Shown: positions 19,038-28,821, counted from the stretch's first letter. The stretch is 64,000 bases of DNA from an uncultured Muribaculaceae bacterium (GCA_910584525.1 CAJUAT010000002.1:29183-93182), one strand, 5' to 3'. Notes: generated by a model from the sequence alone, not told the origin. Numbers and translations are program-made.

Positions 19038-20336
19038 ATGTCACAGACATTAGTAGTGGTCGGCTCCCAGTGGGGCGACGAAGGTAAAGGGAAGATCACG
19101 GATTATTTCGCGCGTCACGCCGACATGGTGGTACGCTACCAGGGGGGCAACAACGCGGGGCATTCAGTAGCTTTCGACGGAAAGAAGTATTCCCTGCAGT
19201 CGATACCGTCAGGCATCTTCAATCCCGCCACCGTCAACGTGATGGGCAACGGGATGGTCATCGACCCGCTGTCGGTGCTCCGCGAACTGAAGGCTCTGGA
19301 GGAGAAGGGCATCAAGGATTACCAGCTGTTCATCTCCACACGCGCGGCAATGGTGATGCCGTGGCATCCCGTTCTCGACGGAGCCTATGAGGGTAACCGC
19401 GGCGAGGCAAAGATCGGTACCACCAAGAAGGGTATCGGTCCATGCTACAGCGACAAGTACTCGCGCATAGGCATGCGCATAGGCGACCTTCTCGAGCCTG
19501 ATTACTTCCGCGAGCGGCTCGAGGCGGCTCTCGCCGTCAAGAACCCCGAGCTCCGTATGCTCGGCCTCCCCGAGTTCAACGCCGACGAGGTCTTCGACCT
19601 ATACATGGAGGCTGCCGCGAAGCTACGGCCCATGATCACCGACACCTCGGCGCTGGTGAACCGCCATCTCGAAGGCGACAACAACATCCTTTTCGAAGGG
19701 GCGCAGGGAATGATGCTCTGCATCGACCACGGCACCTATCCCTATGTGACCTCGTCGTCGCCGTCGGCGGCCTCAGCACCCGTAGGCGCCGGAATTGCCC
19801 CGCAGTGGATAAAGACGGTGGCCGGCGTGCTGAAGGCTTATTGCACGCGCGTGGGCGAAGGCCCGTTCCCGACAGAGCTTCACGATGAAATTGGCGACGG
19901 CATACGCGAACGCGGCCATGAATACGGCACCGTCACCGGCCGCCCTCGCCGCGTAGGCTGGCTCGATGCCCAGGTGGCCAGATACACCGCGCGACTCTCC
20001 GGTATCACTCACTGGACAGTGACCCTCCTCGATGTGCTCAGCGGTATCGACACCCTCCGCATCTGCAAGGGTTATGAGCTCGACGGAGAAATCATCGAGA
20101 ACCCGCCATCCACTATAGCCGCCCTCCAGCGCGTAAAGCCTATTTTCGTGGAACTCCCCGGCTGGAAGGAGGACATCACCGGTGTGACATCCTACGACCA
20201 GCTCCCGCAGAACGCCAAGAATTATCTCGCCAAAATCGGCGAGCTTACCGGCGTACCCGTAGGCCTCGTGTCGGTAGGCCCCGACAGAGACCAGACTTTC
20301 ATCGTCGCCGACGAACTCAAGAAATTTATCAAATAA
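19038..20336 (+). CDS. purA: Adenylosuccinate synthetase
   Basis: 432 residues from the ATG at 19038 (MSQTLVVVGSQWGDEGKGK), four bases after purB; an open frame reaches back into purB but lacks homology. Uses GTP to join aspartate to IMP on the way to AMP. Motifs: P-loop GSQWGDEGKGKITD, RYQGGNNAGHSV, LFEGAQGMMLCIDHGTYPYV and TVTGRPRRVGWLD. With purB it forms the AMP branch. Confidence 0.96.
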   Translation: MSQTLVVVGSQWGDEGKGKITDYFARHADMVVRYQGGNNAGHSVAFDGKKYSLQSIPSGIFNPATVNVMGNGMVIDPLSVLRELKALEEKGIKDYQLFISTRAAMVMPWHPVLDGAYEGNRGEAKIGTTKKGIGPCYSDKYSRIGMRIGDLLEPDYFRERLEAALAVKNPELRMLGLPEFNADEVFDLYMEAAAKLRPMITDTSALVNRHLEGDNNILFEGAQGMMLCIDHGTYPYVTSSSPSAASAPVGAGIAPQWIKTVAGVLKAYCTRVGEGPFPTELHDEIGDGIRERGHEYGTVTGRPRRVGWLDAQVARYTARLSGITHWTVTLLDVLSGIDTLRICKGYELDGEIIENPPSTIAALQRVKPIFVELPGWKEDITGVTSYDQLPQNAKNYLAKIGELTGVPVGLVSVGPDRDQTFIVADELKKFIK

Positions 20337-20358
20337 GAATCTTATTAAATCACGATAC

Positions 20359-21837
20359 ATGTCTTTCGAATCAGAAAAGATAATGCAGGAAGGTTTCACC
20401 TTCGACGATGTGCTGCTGGTGCCTTCCTATTCTGAGGTTACGCCCAACGCAGTGGAGCTGAAGTCGCGCTTCTCGCGCAACATAGAGCTGAACATACCGA
20501 TGGTCTCGGCGGCCATGGATACTGTCACGGAGGCTCAGATGGCCATAGCGATAGCCCGCGAGGGAGGAATAGGCGTGATCCACAAGAACATGAGCATCGC
20601 CGCCCAGGCCGCCCAGGTACGCAAGGTGAAACGCGCCGACTCCGGCATGATCTACGACCCCATCACCATCACCCGCAATGAAACCGTGGCCGACGCCCTC
20701 AAGCTCATGCGCGACAACCGCATCGGCGGCATACCCGTGGTCGACGACGAGAAACACCTCATCGGCATCATCACCAACCGCGACCTCCGTTTCCAGGCCG
20801 ACCTCTCTCTGCCCGTAGGCAACATCATGACCTCCGACAACCTCATCACCACCAAGGCCGGCACCGACATGGCCGAGGCCGCCAAGATTCTCCTTCACAA
20901 CAAAATAGAGAAGCTCCCGGTGGTTGACGACGACAACCGTCTCATAGGGCTTATCACCTACCGCGACATCACGAAGATCGCCGAGTTTCCGCGTGCCTGC
21001 AAGGACAGCAAGGGACGTCTGCGCGTGGCTGCCGGCGTAGGTGTCACCGCCGACACTCTCGACAGGGTAAAGGCTCTCGTGGAGAATGGTGTTGACGCCG
21101 TGGTGATCGACACGGCCCATGGCCATTCGGCAAATGTGGTGCGCACCCTCAAGGCTGTCAAGGAGGCTTATCCGGAGCTTGACGTGGTGGTGGGCAACAT
21201 AGCCACCGCCGAGGCTGCCGAGTTCCTCATCGACGCCGGCGCCGACGGTATAAAGGTGGGCATAGGACCCGGCTCCATATGCACCACGCGTATAGTGGCC
21301 GGTGTGGGTGTACCGCAGCTCACGGCCATCTTCGACGCCGCCCAGGCTGCCCATAAACGAGGAATACCCGTGATTGCCGACGGAGGTCTCCGCTATTCCG
21401 GCGACATCGTAAAGGCCCTCGCCGCCGGCGGAGACTGCGTGATGATGGGCTCAATGTTCGCCGGCGTTGAGGAAAGTCCCGGCGAAACCATCATATACAA
21501 CGGCCGCAAATTCAAGGGATACCGCGGCATGGGCTCCATAGAGGCCATGCAGGCCGGCTCCAAGGACCGCTACTTCCAGGGTGACCAGTGCGACGCCTCC
21601 AAGCTCGTGCCCGAGGGCATCGTGGCCCGCGTCCCCTATAAAGGCTCCCTCGGCGAAACCGTATACCAGCTCATCGGCGGCCTCCGCTCCGGCATGGGGT
21701 ATGTCGGCGCCAAGGACATCAACGCGCTCCACAACGCCAGATTCGTCAAAATCACCTCTGCCGCAGTGGTCGAGAACCATCCCCATGATGTGACCATCAC
21801 CAAGGAGGCACCAAACTATTCAAGAGCCGAAGGATAA
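20359..21837 (+). CDS. guaB: Inosine-5'-monophosphate dehydrogenase
   Basis: 492 residues. Oxidises IMP to XMP with NAD. A (beta/alpha)8 barrel is interrupted by two CBS domains (about residues 95-215, with [20 protein letters not shown] and [20 protein letters not shown]), which bind nucleotides in this family. The catalytic Cys is near residue 308 in [15 protein letters not shown], and the flap [10 protein letters not shown] is present. The stop shares one base with the guaA ATG. Confidence 0.97.
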   Translation: MSFESEKIMQEGFTFDDVLLVPSYSEVTPNAVELKSRFSRNIELNIPMVSAAMDTVTEAQMAIAIAREGGIGVIHKNMSIAAQAAQVRKVKRADSGMIYDPITITRNETVADALKLMRDNRIGGIPVVDDEKHLIGIITNRDLRFQADLSLPVGNIMTSDNLITTKAGTDMAEAAKILLHNKIEKLPVVDDDNRLIGLITYRDITKIAEFPRACKDSKGRLRVAAGVGVTADTLDRVKALVENGVDAVVIDTAHGHSANVVRTLKAVKEAYPELDVVVGNIATAEAAEFLIDAGADGIKVGIGPGSICTTRIVAGVGVPQLTAIFDAAQAAHKRGIPVIADGGLRYSGDIVKALAAGGDCVMMGSMFAGVEESPGETIIYNGRKFKGYRGMGSIEAMQAGSKDRYFQGDQCDASKLVPEGIVARVPYKGSLGETVYQLIGGLRSGMGYVGAKDINALHNARFVKITSAAVVENHPHDVTITKEAPNYSRAEG

Positions 21838-23363
21838 TGGAGAAGATTCTGATACTCGATTTCGGATCGCAGTACACGCAGCTCATAGCGCGGCGCGTGC
21901 GCGAGCTGAACGTATATTGCGAGATACACCCCTTCAACAAAATACCGGCTATCGACGCCGACGTGAAGGGTGTGATACTGTCGGGAAGTCCGTCGTCGGT
22001 ACGCGATGCGGAGGCTCCCGTGCCCGACCTGTCGGAGATAAAGGGAAAGCTGCCGCTGCTGGGCGTATGCTATGGAGCTCAATATCTTGCCTACGCCTAC
22101 GGCGGCGAGGTTGAAGGCGCTCCCAGCCGCGAGTATGGCCGCGCCATGCTCTCCGTGACTGCCCCCGGGGATCCACTGATGAATGGCCTTCCCTCGCCCA
22201 CACAGGTCTGGATGTCGCACGGTGACACCATCACCGCCGCGCCGGCAAATTATGAAATAATCGGCTCCACCGATACGGTAAAATATGCCGCCTATCATAT
22301 CGGCGGCGAGATGACGTGGGGCATTCAGTTCCATCCGGAGGTGTTCCACTCCACCGACGGTCCGCGGCTGTTGCGCAATTTCGTTATGGAGATATGCGGC
22401 TGCGCGGGCACATGGAGCCCGGCGTCGTTCATCGACTCGACCGTGGCCGAACTCAAGGAACGCCTCGGCGACGACAAGGTGATCCTGGGTCTCTCAGGCG
22501 GCGTCGATTCGTCGGTGGCCGCCGTGCTCCTGCACAGGGCTATCGGCAAGAACCTCCACTGCATATTCGTCAACAATGGTCTGCTTCGCGCCAATGAGTT
22601 CGACTATGTGCTGGCTTCATACAAGGGCATGGGGCTCAACGTGACCGGCGTGGATGCCTCCGCCCGGTTCTATGCCGACCTCAAGGGCGTCACCGACCCC
22701 GAGCAGAAACGCAAGATCATAGGCCGCGACTTCGTGGAGGTGTTCAACGAGGAAGCCAAGAAGGTGGAAGGTGCCCGCTGGCTGGGCCAGGGCACCATCT
22801 ATCCCGATGTCATCGAGAGCTGCTCGGTGAAAGGTCCTTCGGCCACCATCAAGAGCCACCATAATGTGGGCGGTCTTCCCAAGGAGATGAACCTGCAGGT
22901 TGTGGAGCCGCTGCGCCTCCTCTTCAAGGATGAGGTGCGCCGCGTTGGCAAGGCTTTGGGTATCGACCCCGCTCTTTTAGGGCGTCACCCCTTCCCGGGT
23001 CCCGGCCTCGGCATACGGATCCTCGGCGATGTCACTGCTGAAAAGGTGCGCATCCTTCAGCAGGCCGACAAGATATTCATCGACAATCTGCGCGAGTCGG
23101 GCTGGTACGACAAGGTATGGCAGGCCGGCGTGATGCTTCTGCCCGTGCAGAGTGTGGGCGTGATGGGCGACGAGCGCACATATGAGAACTGCGTGGCTCT
23201 CCGCGCAGTAATATCCACCGACGGTATGACCGCCGACTGGGTACACCTCCCCTATGAGCTCCTCGCCAAAGTCAGCAACGAGATCATCAACAAGGTGCGC
23301 GGCGTCAACCGCGTAGTCTACGACATCTCCTCCAAACCGCCAGCCACCATCGAGTGGGAGTAA
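21837..23363 (+). CDS. guaA: GMP synthase (glutamine-hydrolysing)
   Basis: 508 residues. Aminates XMP to GMP. The N-terminal glutaminase has the nucleophile Cys78 in [17 protein letters not shown] and the His/Glu in QFHPEVFHS. The ATP-pyrophosphatase domain has [20 protein letters not shown], and the C-terminal dimerisation domain ends [17 protein letters not shown] as expected. Last gene of the purine cluster; an inverted repeat with a T-rich tail follows. Confidence 0.97.
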   Translation: MEKILILDFGSQYTQLIARRVRELNVYCEIHPFNKIPAIDADVKGVILSGSPSSVRDAEAPVPDLSEIKGKLPLLGVCYGAQYLAYAYGGEVEGAPSREYGRAMLSVTAPGDPLMNGLPSPTQVWMSHGDTITAAPANYEIIGSTDTVKYAAYHIGGEMTWGIQFHPEVFHSTDGPRLLRNFVMEICGCAGTWSPASFIDSTVAELKERLGDDKVILGLSGGVDSSVAAVLLHRAIGKNLHCIFVNNGLLRANEFDYVLASYKGMGLNVTGVDASARFYADLKGVTDPEQKRKIIGRDFVEVFNEEAKKVEGARWLGQGTIYPDVIESCSVKGPSATIKSHHNVGGLPKEMNLQVVEPLRLLFKDEVRRVGKALGIDPALLGRHPFPGPGLGIRILGDVTAEKVRILQQADKIFIDNLRESGWYDKVWQAGVMLLPVQSVGVMGDERTYENCVALRAVISTDGMTADWVHLPYELLAKVSNEIINKVRGVNRVVYDISSKPPATIEWE

Positions 23364-23382
23364 ACATTAATTTTGAATGTGG

Positions 23383-23437
23383 AATTTTGGAATTTGGAAT
23401 TACATCTCAGATAATTTCAAATTCCAAAATTATTTTT
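23383..23437 (+). terminator. AT-rich inverted repeat after guaA
   Basis: A perfect 14-bp inverted repeat (23383-23396 with 23418-23431) around a 21-base loop, followed by A then TTTTT. Position after the cluster suggests a terminator, though the stem is AT-rich and the loop is long. Confidence 0.5.
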
Positions 23438-23442
23438 AGCTA

Positions 23443-23473
23443 TTTTTAACATTCGGGGGGGGGGGTAATTTTG
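23443..23473 (+). promoter_or_regulatory. Putative promoter with an 11-G tract in the spacer
   Basis: TAATTTTG at 23466-23473 fits the -7 consensus exactly. Directly upstream lies a run of 11 G (23455-23465), with a T-rich candidate -33 (TTTTT, 23443-23447) 18 bases from the -7 box. Gain or loss of G would change this spacer. A second possible -7 box, TTACTTTG, is at 23486-23493. An inverted repeat ATGATTG/CAATCAT (23498-23521) lies downstream in the likely 5' leader. Confidence 0.5.
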
Positions 23474-23572
23474 GATTCTTTTTGCTTACTTTGCAGAATG
23501 ATTGTACACGTATGCAATCATGATACCATATCATTAGTACAAATCTAATCATAGTATAAATCAAATTTCGAG

Positions 23573-24130
23573 ATGATCATGAAGAAAATCTACATGAAGG
23601 TACTTGTCATCCTGGCGATACTGGGACTGGCATTGCCGGCCATGGGCGAAGACTGCATGATGCATATCCGCACGGTCAAGGGCGAGACTCTGGATGTCAA
23701 AGTCACAGAACGCACCGCCGCCGCCACCTATGGCAATCTGCCGGCATATCCGGCCTCCGTATTTTTTGCCTATACCGGCCAAATCACCACTGCCGAGGAT
23801 GGACGTCCCATTCCCGAGGAAATAGATGGCGTGGCCCAAGGCGCCATTCTCTGCGAGATGCTCCTGTCGGAGATTGACGAAATCAACTTCTCCGGCCTCA
23901 GCGCCATCAATGAGGTTGCCGGCGACAAAATGGGCGTTACCGTCACCGACGGCGTGATGCGCATTAGCCGCGCCAGCGAACCTGTGCACGTAACCGTGGC
24001 CACCCTGGCCGGCATCCTGGCCTACGACAGAACCATCTCCTCCGACACCGAGATCGACCTCAACCGTTACGGCAAAGGCATATATACCGTAGCCGCCGGC
24101 TCGCTAACCTTTAAAATCCTTGTAGAATGA
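23573..24130 (+). CDS. Secreted protein with a C-terminal sorting-like domain
   Basis: 185 residues; signal peptide MIMKKIYMKVLVILAILGLA ending near AMG-E. The mature N-terminal part is unrecognised (MHIRTVKGETLDVKVTERTA opens it). The last 60 residues resemble the beta-sandwich of type IX secretion type A tails, with MRISRASEPVHVTVATLAG and a short end KILVE. A second start (ATG, 23579) is possible. The stop overlaps the start of the SusD-like gene by 4 bases, so the two are very likely one operon. Confidence 0.65.
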   Translation: MIMKKIYMKVLVILAILGLALPAMGEDCMMHIRTVKGETLDVKVTERTAAATYGNLPAYPASVFFAYTGQITTAEDGRPIPEEIDGVAQGAILCEMLLSEIDEINFSGLSAINEVAGDKMGVTVTDGVMRISRASEPVHVTVATLAGILAYDRTISSDTEIDLNRYGKGIYTVAAGSLTFKILVE

Positions 24131-26559
24131 AAGCAGCAGTAAAAATCATGGCGACAGCATTGATGACATTGCTGTCAGGGATTGGCGCCACCGCCGCCGT
24201 AGAGAATCCAAGCCTCGGCACGCGTGTCGATTACATCAACCCCTGGGGACATCGAGTATGGTCCACAAATATCCAAGATTACGGTATTATGGGCCAAGCC
24301 CTTTTCCAGATCACCAATGGAGAGAGCGGATGGTACGTGACAAACTCGCAGACCACCAACGGATGGTCGTTTGTCAAGAGCGTCAAGTTCATACCCTGGG
24401 GAACAGAAGCCAACAACCTCAACATCGAGACTGAGATCCCGACGGAGTATTATGTAAAGTCGTCGAAAAAGAAACCCCGCCGCATCAACGCCGAGACAGA
24501 AATGGACTTCAACGCCCTCTGCGGCGATACCGTGGTGCTCGTGATGGAACTCCCCGACAAGGCTTATCCCAATGTAGATTTACTTTACAGATATACAGCA
24601 GTAACACCCGACGGCGAGGAGAGGTGGCTTGACCAAAGCGCTGTGCCTTTCGCCTCTATGGCTTCCTTTTTTATGGTACAAAACCCCCGTGTTCTTACAG
24701 ATCCGAGGAATGCCAATTGGCTCGATCAATTCATGGGATCTGAATGGTTCGATCGTCTTCCCGCCAATGACAAAAGCAAGAACCGCTGGGCCTTTGAATT
24801 CATAATGCCCAACGAACCGATAAGCCTCAAGATAGATTATGACTATGCCGATGGCAAGATACTGGGACAGGTAATCGGCAACATTCTTTACAGCTCTCTT
24901 TACACCCAGTTTGGCGATTTGGACTTCAACGGCAATACGGGCGAAAACTGGGTAATGCGCTACTTCGGAGATGGATTGTCGCAGGAACAGATCAGCAATT
25001 TGACTGTCAAAGAGATTTCGTTATTAAATCTGTCTATTCTGAACAAAGCCAATACGCTGATCAACGCAATCCCGTGGGCCGACTATTACTGCGGCATCAT
25101 ACTGTCGAATTACGTTCTCGACCGTCTCGACATGTTCGACAGTGCCACAGAAGCAGAGCGTGAGAATGCCAGGGCACAGCTCCTCTCCCTGCGTGCACAC
25201 TGCTACACTCGCATACTCCAGATTTACGGCAACCGCTGGCAGGATTCCAACAATGGTGCCGCGCTCTGCGCTCCCCTCCTGACCGACTCCAAGGATATCA
25301 ATAAGCCTCTCTCCTCGATGAAAGAGATCAAGGATCAGATATACAGCGACCTTGATGCCGCCATAGCCATATTCAAGGCCAACAACTTCAAGCGCGACGA
25401 CCTGCTGCAGCCCGACCTCAATGTGGCCCGCGGCCTCAAGATGCGTGCCGCCATCCTCGCCGAAGACTGGAATGCCGCCAAGCAAATGGCCGAAGAGATT
25501 CTGACCATCGCCCCCCTTTCTACCAACGAGGACATGCTCTCCGGCTTCTATACCCGCCGCGACAGCTGGCTCTGGGGCGCCCAGGCTATACATAAAATAT
25601 CAGACGACCATGACCGGCAGATATATTACTGGGCACCGCAAAATTATAGCGCCTGCAACGGCACTTATACGGCAGCTTGGGGTATAGGTCCCAATGCCAT
25701 CGACCGTGACCTCTGGCTGAAGATTCCCGCCAACGACATGCGCCGGAACCTTTTCGCAATGCCCGAGATGCTTACAAACATAAAAATGAAAAATGTCGCC
25801 AACTGGTACAATAGCGCCAACGTAACTGCCAATGAACTCTTCTTCTGCTACAACGGCAGCCAGACCACAGCTTCGAAATACGTGGCCAATCAGTATAAGG
25901 AGCAACGCCCGGAGGCCAATGCCTTCGTTATCGGCGAGCAATATGTACCCATACCATTCGGTGCACAGCTGAAATTCTGGGGCACAGACAGCGCTTACGG
26001 TTATGATTACCTGAATCCCGACTCAAAGAGCGCCACAGTGTTCATGCGCAGCGACGAGGTATTGCTTGCACAGGCAGAGGCATGCTTCATGCTCGGCGAT
26101 GAAGCCACAGCTCTTCAGCTCGTCAACAAGCTCAACATGATGCGCGGCTCCGACGCCTCGGCATCCAAAGGTCAGGCCCTCCTCGACGAAATCCGCTTCA
26201 CCCGCCGCATAGAACTCTGGGGCGAAGGCTTCGGCTTCTTCGACCAGAAACGCTGGAACCTCCCCATGAAACGCAACATATGGAAATCCGGCGACACCAC
26301 CTCAGGCAACTGGCCTGCACCCCTGACGGGAGCCGCCAATGTGGCCGTATCGGCTGCCAACGGCTGGCGTGCCCCGATTCCCGCCTACTACCTGCAGCAT
26401 AACCCCAACATCGATATAACCAAGATGGGATATACCGGTGTCACAGGTTACGAAACACAGCAGAAGGCTCCCGCCGCCAAAGCTCCGGCAACCGGCAAGG
26501 AAGCAAAAGGAATGAGCAAGGAAGTGCAGAAAGCCATACAGACTTCCGCCGAACTCTGA
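24127..26559 (+). CDS. Orphan SusD/RagB-like protein with an extra N-terminal region
   Basis: 810 residues, about 250 more than usual for SusD. SusD features lie in the C-terminal two thirds: ILNKANTLINAIPWADYY, a TPR-like helical core (LSLRAHCYTRILQIYGNRW), and the C-terminal block FMRSDEVLLAQAEACFMLGD with DEIRFTRRIELWGEGFGFFD. The first roughly 250 residues are not recognised. Unlike typical SusD the signal peptide (MKAAVKIMATALMTLLSGIG, ending ATA-A) has no lipobox Cys, and there is no SusC gene nearby. The tail is rich in Ala/Lys/Pro (QQKAPAAKAPATGKEAKG). Ligand unknown. Confidence 0.8.
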   Translation: MKAAVKIMATALMTLLSGIGATAAVENPSLGTRVDYINPWGHRVWSTNIQDYGIMGQALFQITNGESGWYVTNSQTTNGWSFVKSVKFIPWGTEANNLNIETEIPTEYYVKSSKKKPRRINAETEMDFNALCGDTVVLVMELPDKAYPNVDLLYRYTAVTPDGEERWLDQSAVPFASMASFFMVQNPRVLTDPRNANWLDQFMGSEWFDRLPANDKSKNRWAFEFIMPNEPISLKIDYDYADGKILGQVIGNILYSSLYTQFGDLDFNGNTGENWVMRYFGDGLSQEQISNLTVKEISLLNLSILNKANTLINAIPWADYYCGIILSNYVLDRLDMFDSATEAERENARAQLLSLRAHCYTRILQIYGNRWQDSNNGAALCAPLLTDSKDINKPLSSMKEIKDQIYSDLDAAIAIFKANNFKRDDLLQPDLNVARGLKMRAAILAEDWNAAKQMAEEILTIAPLSTNEDMLSGFYTRRDSWLWGAQAIHKISDDHDRQIYYWAPQNYSACNGTYTAAWGIGPNAIDRDLWLKIPANDMRRNLFAMPEMLTNIKMKNVANWYNSANVTANELFFCYNGSQTTASKYVANQYKEQRPEANAFVIGEQYVPIPFGAQLKFWGTDSAYGYDYLNPDSKSATVFMRSDEVLLAQAEACFMLGDEATALQLVNKLNMMRGSDASASKGQALLDEIRFTRRIELWGEGFGFFDQKRWNLPMKRNIWKSGDTTSGNWPAPLTGAANVAVSAANGWRAPIPAYYLQHNPNIDITKMGYTGVTGYETQQKAPAAKAPATGKEAKGMSKEVQKAIQTSAEL

Positions 26560-26605
26560 TATAGCCGTATTACCACACCGGGGTTTCTTCCCCGCGACAT
26601 ATAAA

Positions 26606-26655
26606 GGAAACCGGGACCGCGACACCTGTCGCAACCCCGGTTTCCCTGATTTTTT
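26606..26655 (+). terminator. Terminator of the SusD-like operon
   Basis: A 10-bp stem (26606-26615 with 26636-26645) enclosing a smaller GCGAC/GTCGC hairpin, followed by CTGA and a T6 run. Confidence 0.8.
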
Positions 26656-26706
26656 GCCCGCTATCACATATTGAGCATCCGTATTTTAATTTTTTTTGCG
26701 GAAATA

Positions 26707-26738
26707 TTTGCACATTACAGAAAAAGGTTGTAACTTTG
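26707..26738 (+). promoter_or_regulatory. Promoter of tRNA-Pro
   Basis: TTTG (26707-26710), 20-base spacer, TAACTTTG (26731-26738), with an upstream T8 tract. The region from the T-tract to CTTTGCACTCGC is nearly the same as that before tRNA-Asp at 30.4 kb. Confidence 0.85.
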
Positions 26739-26790
26739 CACTCGCTTTCGGAGGGGTAACAACCGATACCCGGAAGGAGGCAACAGCATT

Positions 26791-26866
26791 CGGGGTGTAG
26801 CTCAGCCCGGTTTAGAGTACGCGTCTGGGGGGCGTGTGGTCGCAAGTTCGAATCTTGTCACCCCGA
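26791..26866 (+). tRNA. tRNA-Pro (anticodon GGG)
   Basis: Acceptor stem CGGGGTG pairs with CACCCCG, with the C1-G72 pair typical of bacterial proline tRNA. The anticodon arm is read as CGCGT/GCGTG (two G-U pairs) closing loop CTGGGGG, which gives anticodon GGG. T-arm GCAAG-TTCGAAT-CTTGT is normal. CCA is not encoded. The anticodon stem is weak, so the exact loop register is less sure than the identity. Confidence 0.88.
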
Positions 26867-26899
26867 CTGAATGCTTGGGTTTATCCCTCATTTCAATTT

Positions 26900-26938
26900 A
26901 AAGCGCTGGAGTAGTAATCACTCCGGCGCTTTCCTTTT
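26900..26938 (+). terminator. Terminator after tRNA-Pro
   Basis: A 13-bp stem with one T-G pair (26900-26912 with 26920-26932), 7-base loop, then CCTTTT. Confidence 0.75.
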
Positions 26939-26955
26939 ACGCTTTTCATTTGTTA

Positions 26956-26963
26956 TATCTTTG
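26956..26963 (+). promoter_or_regulatory. -7 box for the DUF3108 gene
   Basis: TATCTTTG matches TAnnTTTG and lies 31 bases before the ATG at 26995. The region where a -33 box should lie is T-rich but lacks a clear TTTG. Confidence 0.55.
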
Positions 26964-26994
26964 AACCGCGGCTCTGCAAGAGCCTCAATATTCA

Positions 26995-27720
26995 ATGATT
27001 ATGAAACGGATAATTACAATGATGCTGATGGCGGCCATAGCCATATGCGCCGGAGCCGCTACGCTGAAATACAAGTTCGATTACCATTGGGGCTTCATCA
27101 ACAAGACGGCGGCCCATGGCACCGTAACCCTCGACGACGACGGCGATACCTTCACAGCCACTCTCAACGGCCATACAATACCCTGGGGCGGGAGGGAGTA
27201 CACCGTGAGCGACACGCTGCGCATGACTGCCACACGTGGCGCCGACGGCCGCGACGTCTTCCGCGAGACGTACCGCGCCGGCTGGTACTCCAAGCCTCTC
27301 ATCGCCGCAATTCAGGATGGCAGCTACAAGCCGCTCAGCCCCTCAAACTACAAGACAATATCGGGCCACGGAACCCTCAGCGCTTCCCCCCAGACCATGG
27401 AGGCCATAAGCATCAGCGTCGACATGCTCGCAATGTACCGCATATTCCACAGCATCGATTTCAGCTCACTGACCTCCGGTCAGACCGTGACGATACCCAT
27501 AACGATGCCCGACGGCTCCACAAGCTACAGCTATGTAACATACAAAGGCGCCGCCTCTTACGAGGGGACGCCATCTTACGAAGTGGAAGTCCTGACCACC
27601 TACAGAGGGAGCAAGAGCAATTATCCGGTGACATGCCAGATATCGCGCGACAGCTGCGTGATTCTGCTCATGCAGGCGTCTATCGCAATAGGCGACATTC
27701 GCATGATCATCGAAGACTAA
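26995..27720 (+). CDS. DUF3108 family secreted protein
   Basis: 241 residues; signal peptide MIMKRIITMMLMAAIAICAG ending near AGA-A. The start of the mature part, LKYKFDYHWGFINKTAAHGT, has the W-G-F/I pattern of DUF3108 proteins, predicted periplasmic beta-rich proteins of unknown role. The frame also holds TLRMTATRGADGRDVFRE and a central SIDFSSLTSGQTVTIPI. Single gene with its own -7 box; it converges with the exporter gene across 7 bases. Confidence 0.72.
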   Translation: MIMKRIITMMLMAAIAICAGAATLKYKFDYHWGFINKTAAHGTVTLDDDGDTFTATLNGHTIPWGGREYTVSDTLRMTATRGADGRDVFRETYRAGWYSKPLIAAIQDGSYKPLSPSNYKTISGHGTLSASPQTMEAISISVDMLAMYRIFHSIDFSSLTSGQTVTIPITMPDGSTSYSYVTYKGAASYEGTPSYEVEVLTTYRGSKSNYPVTCQISRDSCVILLMQASIAIGDIRMIIED

Positions 27721-27727
27721 GAGCGCG

Positions 27728-28750
27728 TCAGAACACTATGAGCTTTGCCAGCAGATAACCGGCCACAAGAAGCCACACATAGAGAATCGCCGCCAGCACA
27801 AACGGCTTTGCTCCGGCTTTCCTGAAGGCTGCGAAACTCGTCTCGGCGCCTAACGCCGACATCGCCATTGTAAGCAGGAACGTGTCGAAGGCATTGATCC
27901 ATTCCACCACCGCTCCGGGAAGCAGACCGAAGCTGTTGAAACCTATCACAGCAAGAAAACCGACAGCAAACCAAGGTATGGCCACCTTGGTCTTGCCCTT
28001 TTCGGCACCTTTACGGCGTGTTCGTGCGGCAACCCACCAACCCAGAATCAGCAGCACAGGCACGAGCAGCATCACCCTGATCATCTTGACTATTATGGCG
28101 ATATTCGAGATATCCTCGCCCATGGCATTGCCTGCGCCTACGGCATGAGCCACTTCATGGAGCGTGGCCCCCGAGAACACCCCCATCTGGACAGGCGTGA
28201 GATCTATTATCCCCATTCTGTAACCGACAGGATACAGAAACATGGAGAGAGTACCGAATATCACGACCGTGGCAACAGCGACGGCCGTCTTATACGGTTT
28301 GGTATTCATTGTGGCCTCGGCGCCCAACACTGCCGCAGCCCCGCATATACCGCTGCCGATAGAGGTCAGCAACGCGATATCGCGGTCCATCTTCAGCCAT
28401 CGTCCCACAAGAACACCGCCAAGGATTGTTGTGGCCACAATAATGGCATCCACAGTTATGCCGGCGACCCCTACAGCCATCACATCCTGAAACGTCAGAC
28501 GGAAGCCATACAGAATAATGCCCAGACGCAGCACGCTCTTGGAACAGAATTTTATCCCCGGACCCCACGTCTCGGGCAGATGGTTCCGCAACGAATTGGC
28601 ATAGACCATACCCAATATTATACCTATAATCAGAGGCGACAGCGACAATGCCTTCATCATCCCCCACTCGCCGATATAGCAGGCGGCACAGGCAAACAAT
28701 GCCATGAACAGTATGCCATGATACTTCCCCGCCGATTTCTCCTTCATCAT
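27728..28750 (-). CDS. YeiH family (UPF0324) putative sulfate exporter
   Basis: 340 residues with about ten predicted membrane helices. Family blocks: LSPLIIGIILGMVYANSLR, KFCSKSVLRLGIILYGFRLT, IGSGICGAAAVLGAEATM and FSGATLHEVAHAVGAGNA. Inner membrane transporter; sulfate export is the family annotation, not shown here. It faces left, divergent from purT across 129 bases. No clear promoter consensus was found on its side of that gap. Confidence 0.88.
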   Translation of the reverse strand: MMKEKSAGKYHGILFMALFACAACYIGEWGMMKALSLSPLIIGIILGMVYANSLRNHLPETWGPGIKFCSKSVLRLGIILYGFRLTFQDVMAVGVAGITVDAIIVATTILGGVLVGRWLKMDRDIALLTSIGSGICGAAAVLGAEATMNTKPYKTAVAVATVVIFGTLSMFLYPVGYRMGIIDLTPVQMGVFSGATLHEVAHAVGAGNAMGEDISNIAIIVKMIRVMLLVPVLLILGWWVAARTRRKGAEKGKTKVAIPWFAVGFLAVIGFNSFGLLPGAVVEWINAFDTFLLTMAMSALGAETSFAAFRKAGAKPFVLAAILYVWLLVAGYLLAKLIVF

Positions 28751-28821
28751 ATCCTACGTATTTTGTATTCAGGTTTATTATAGCCCCACAATAATAATAA
28801 CGCAAAAGCGACGAGAGGTTA

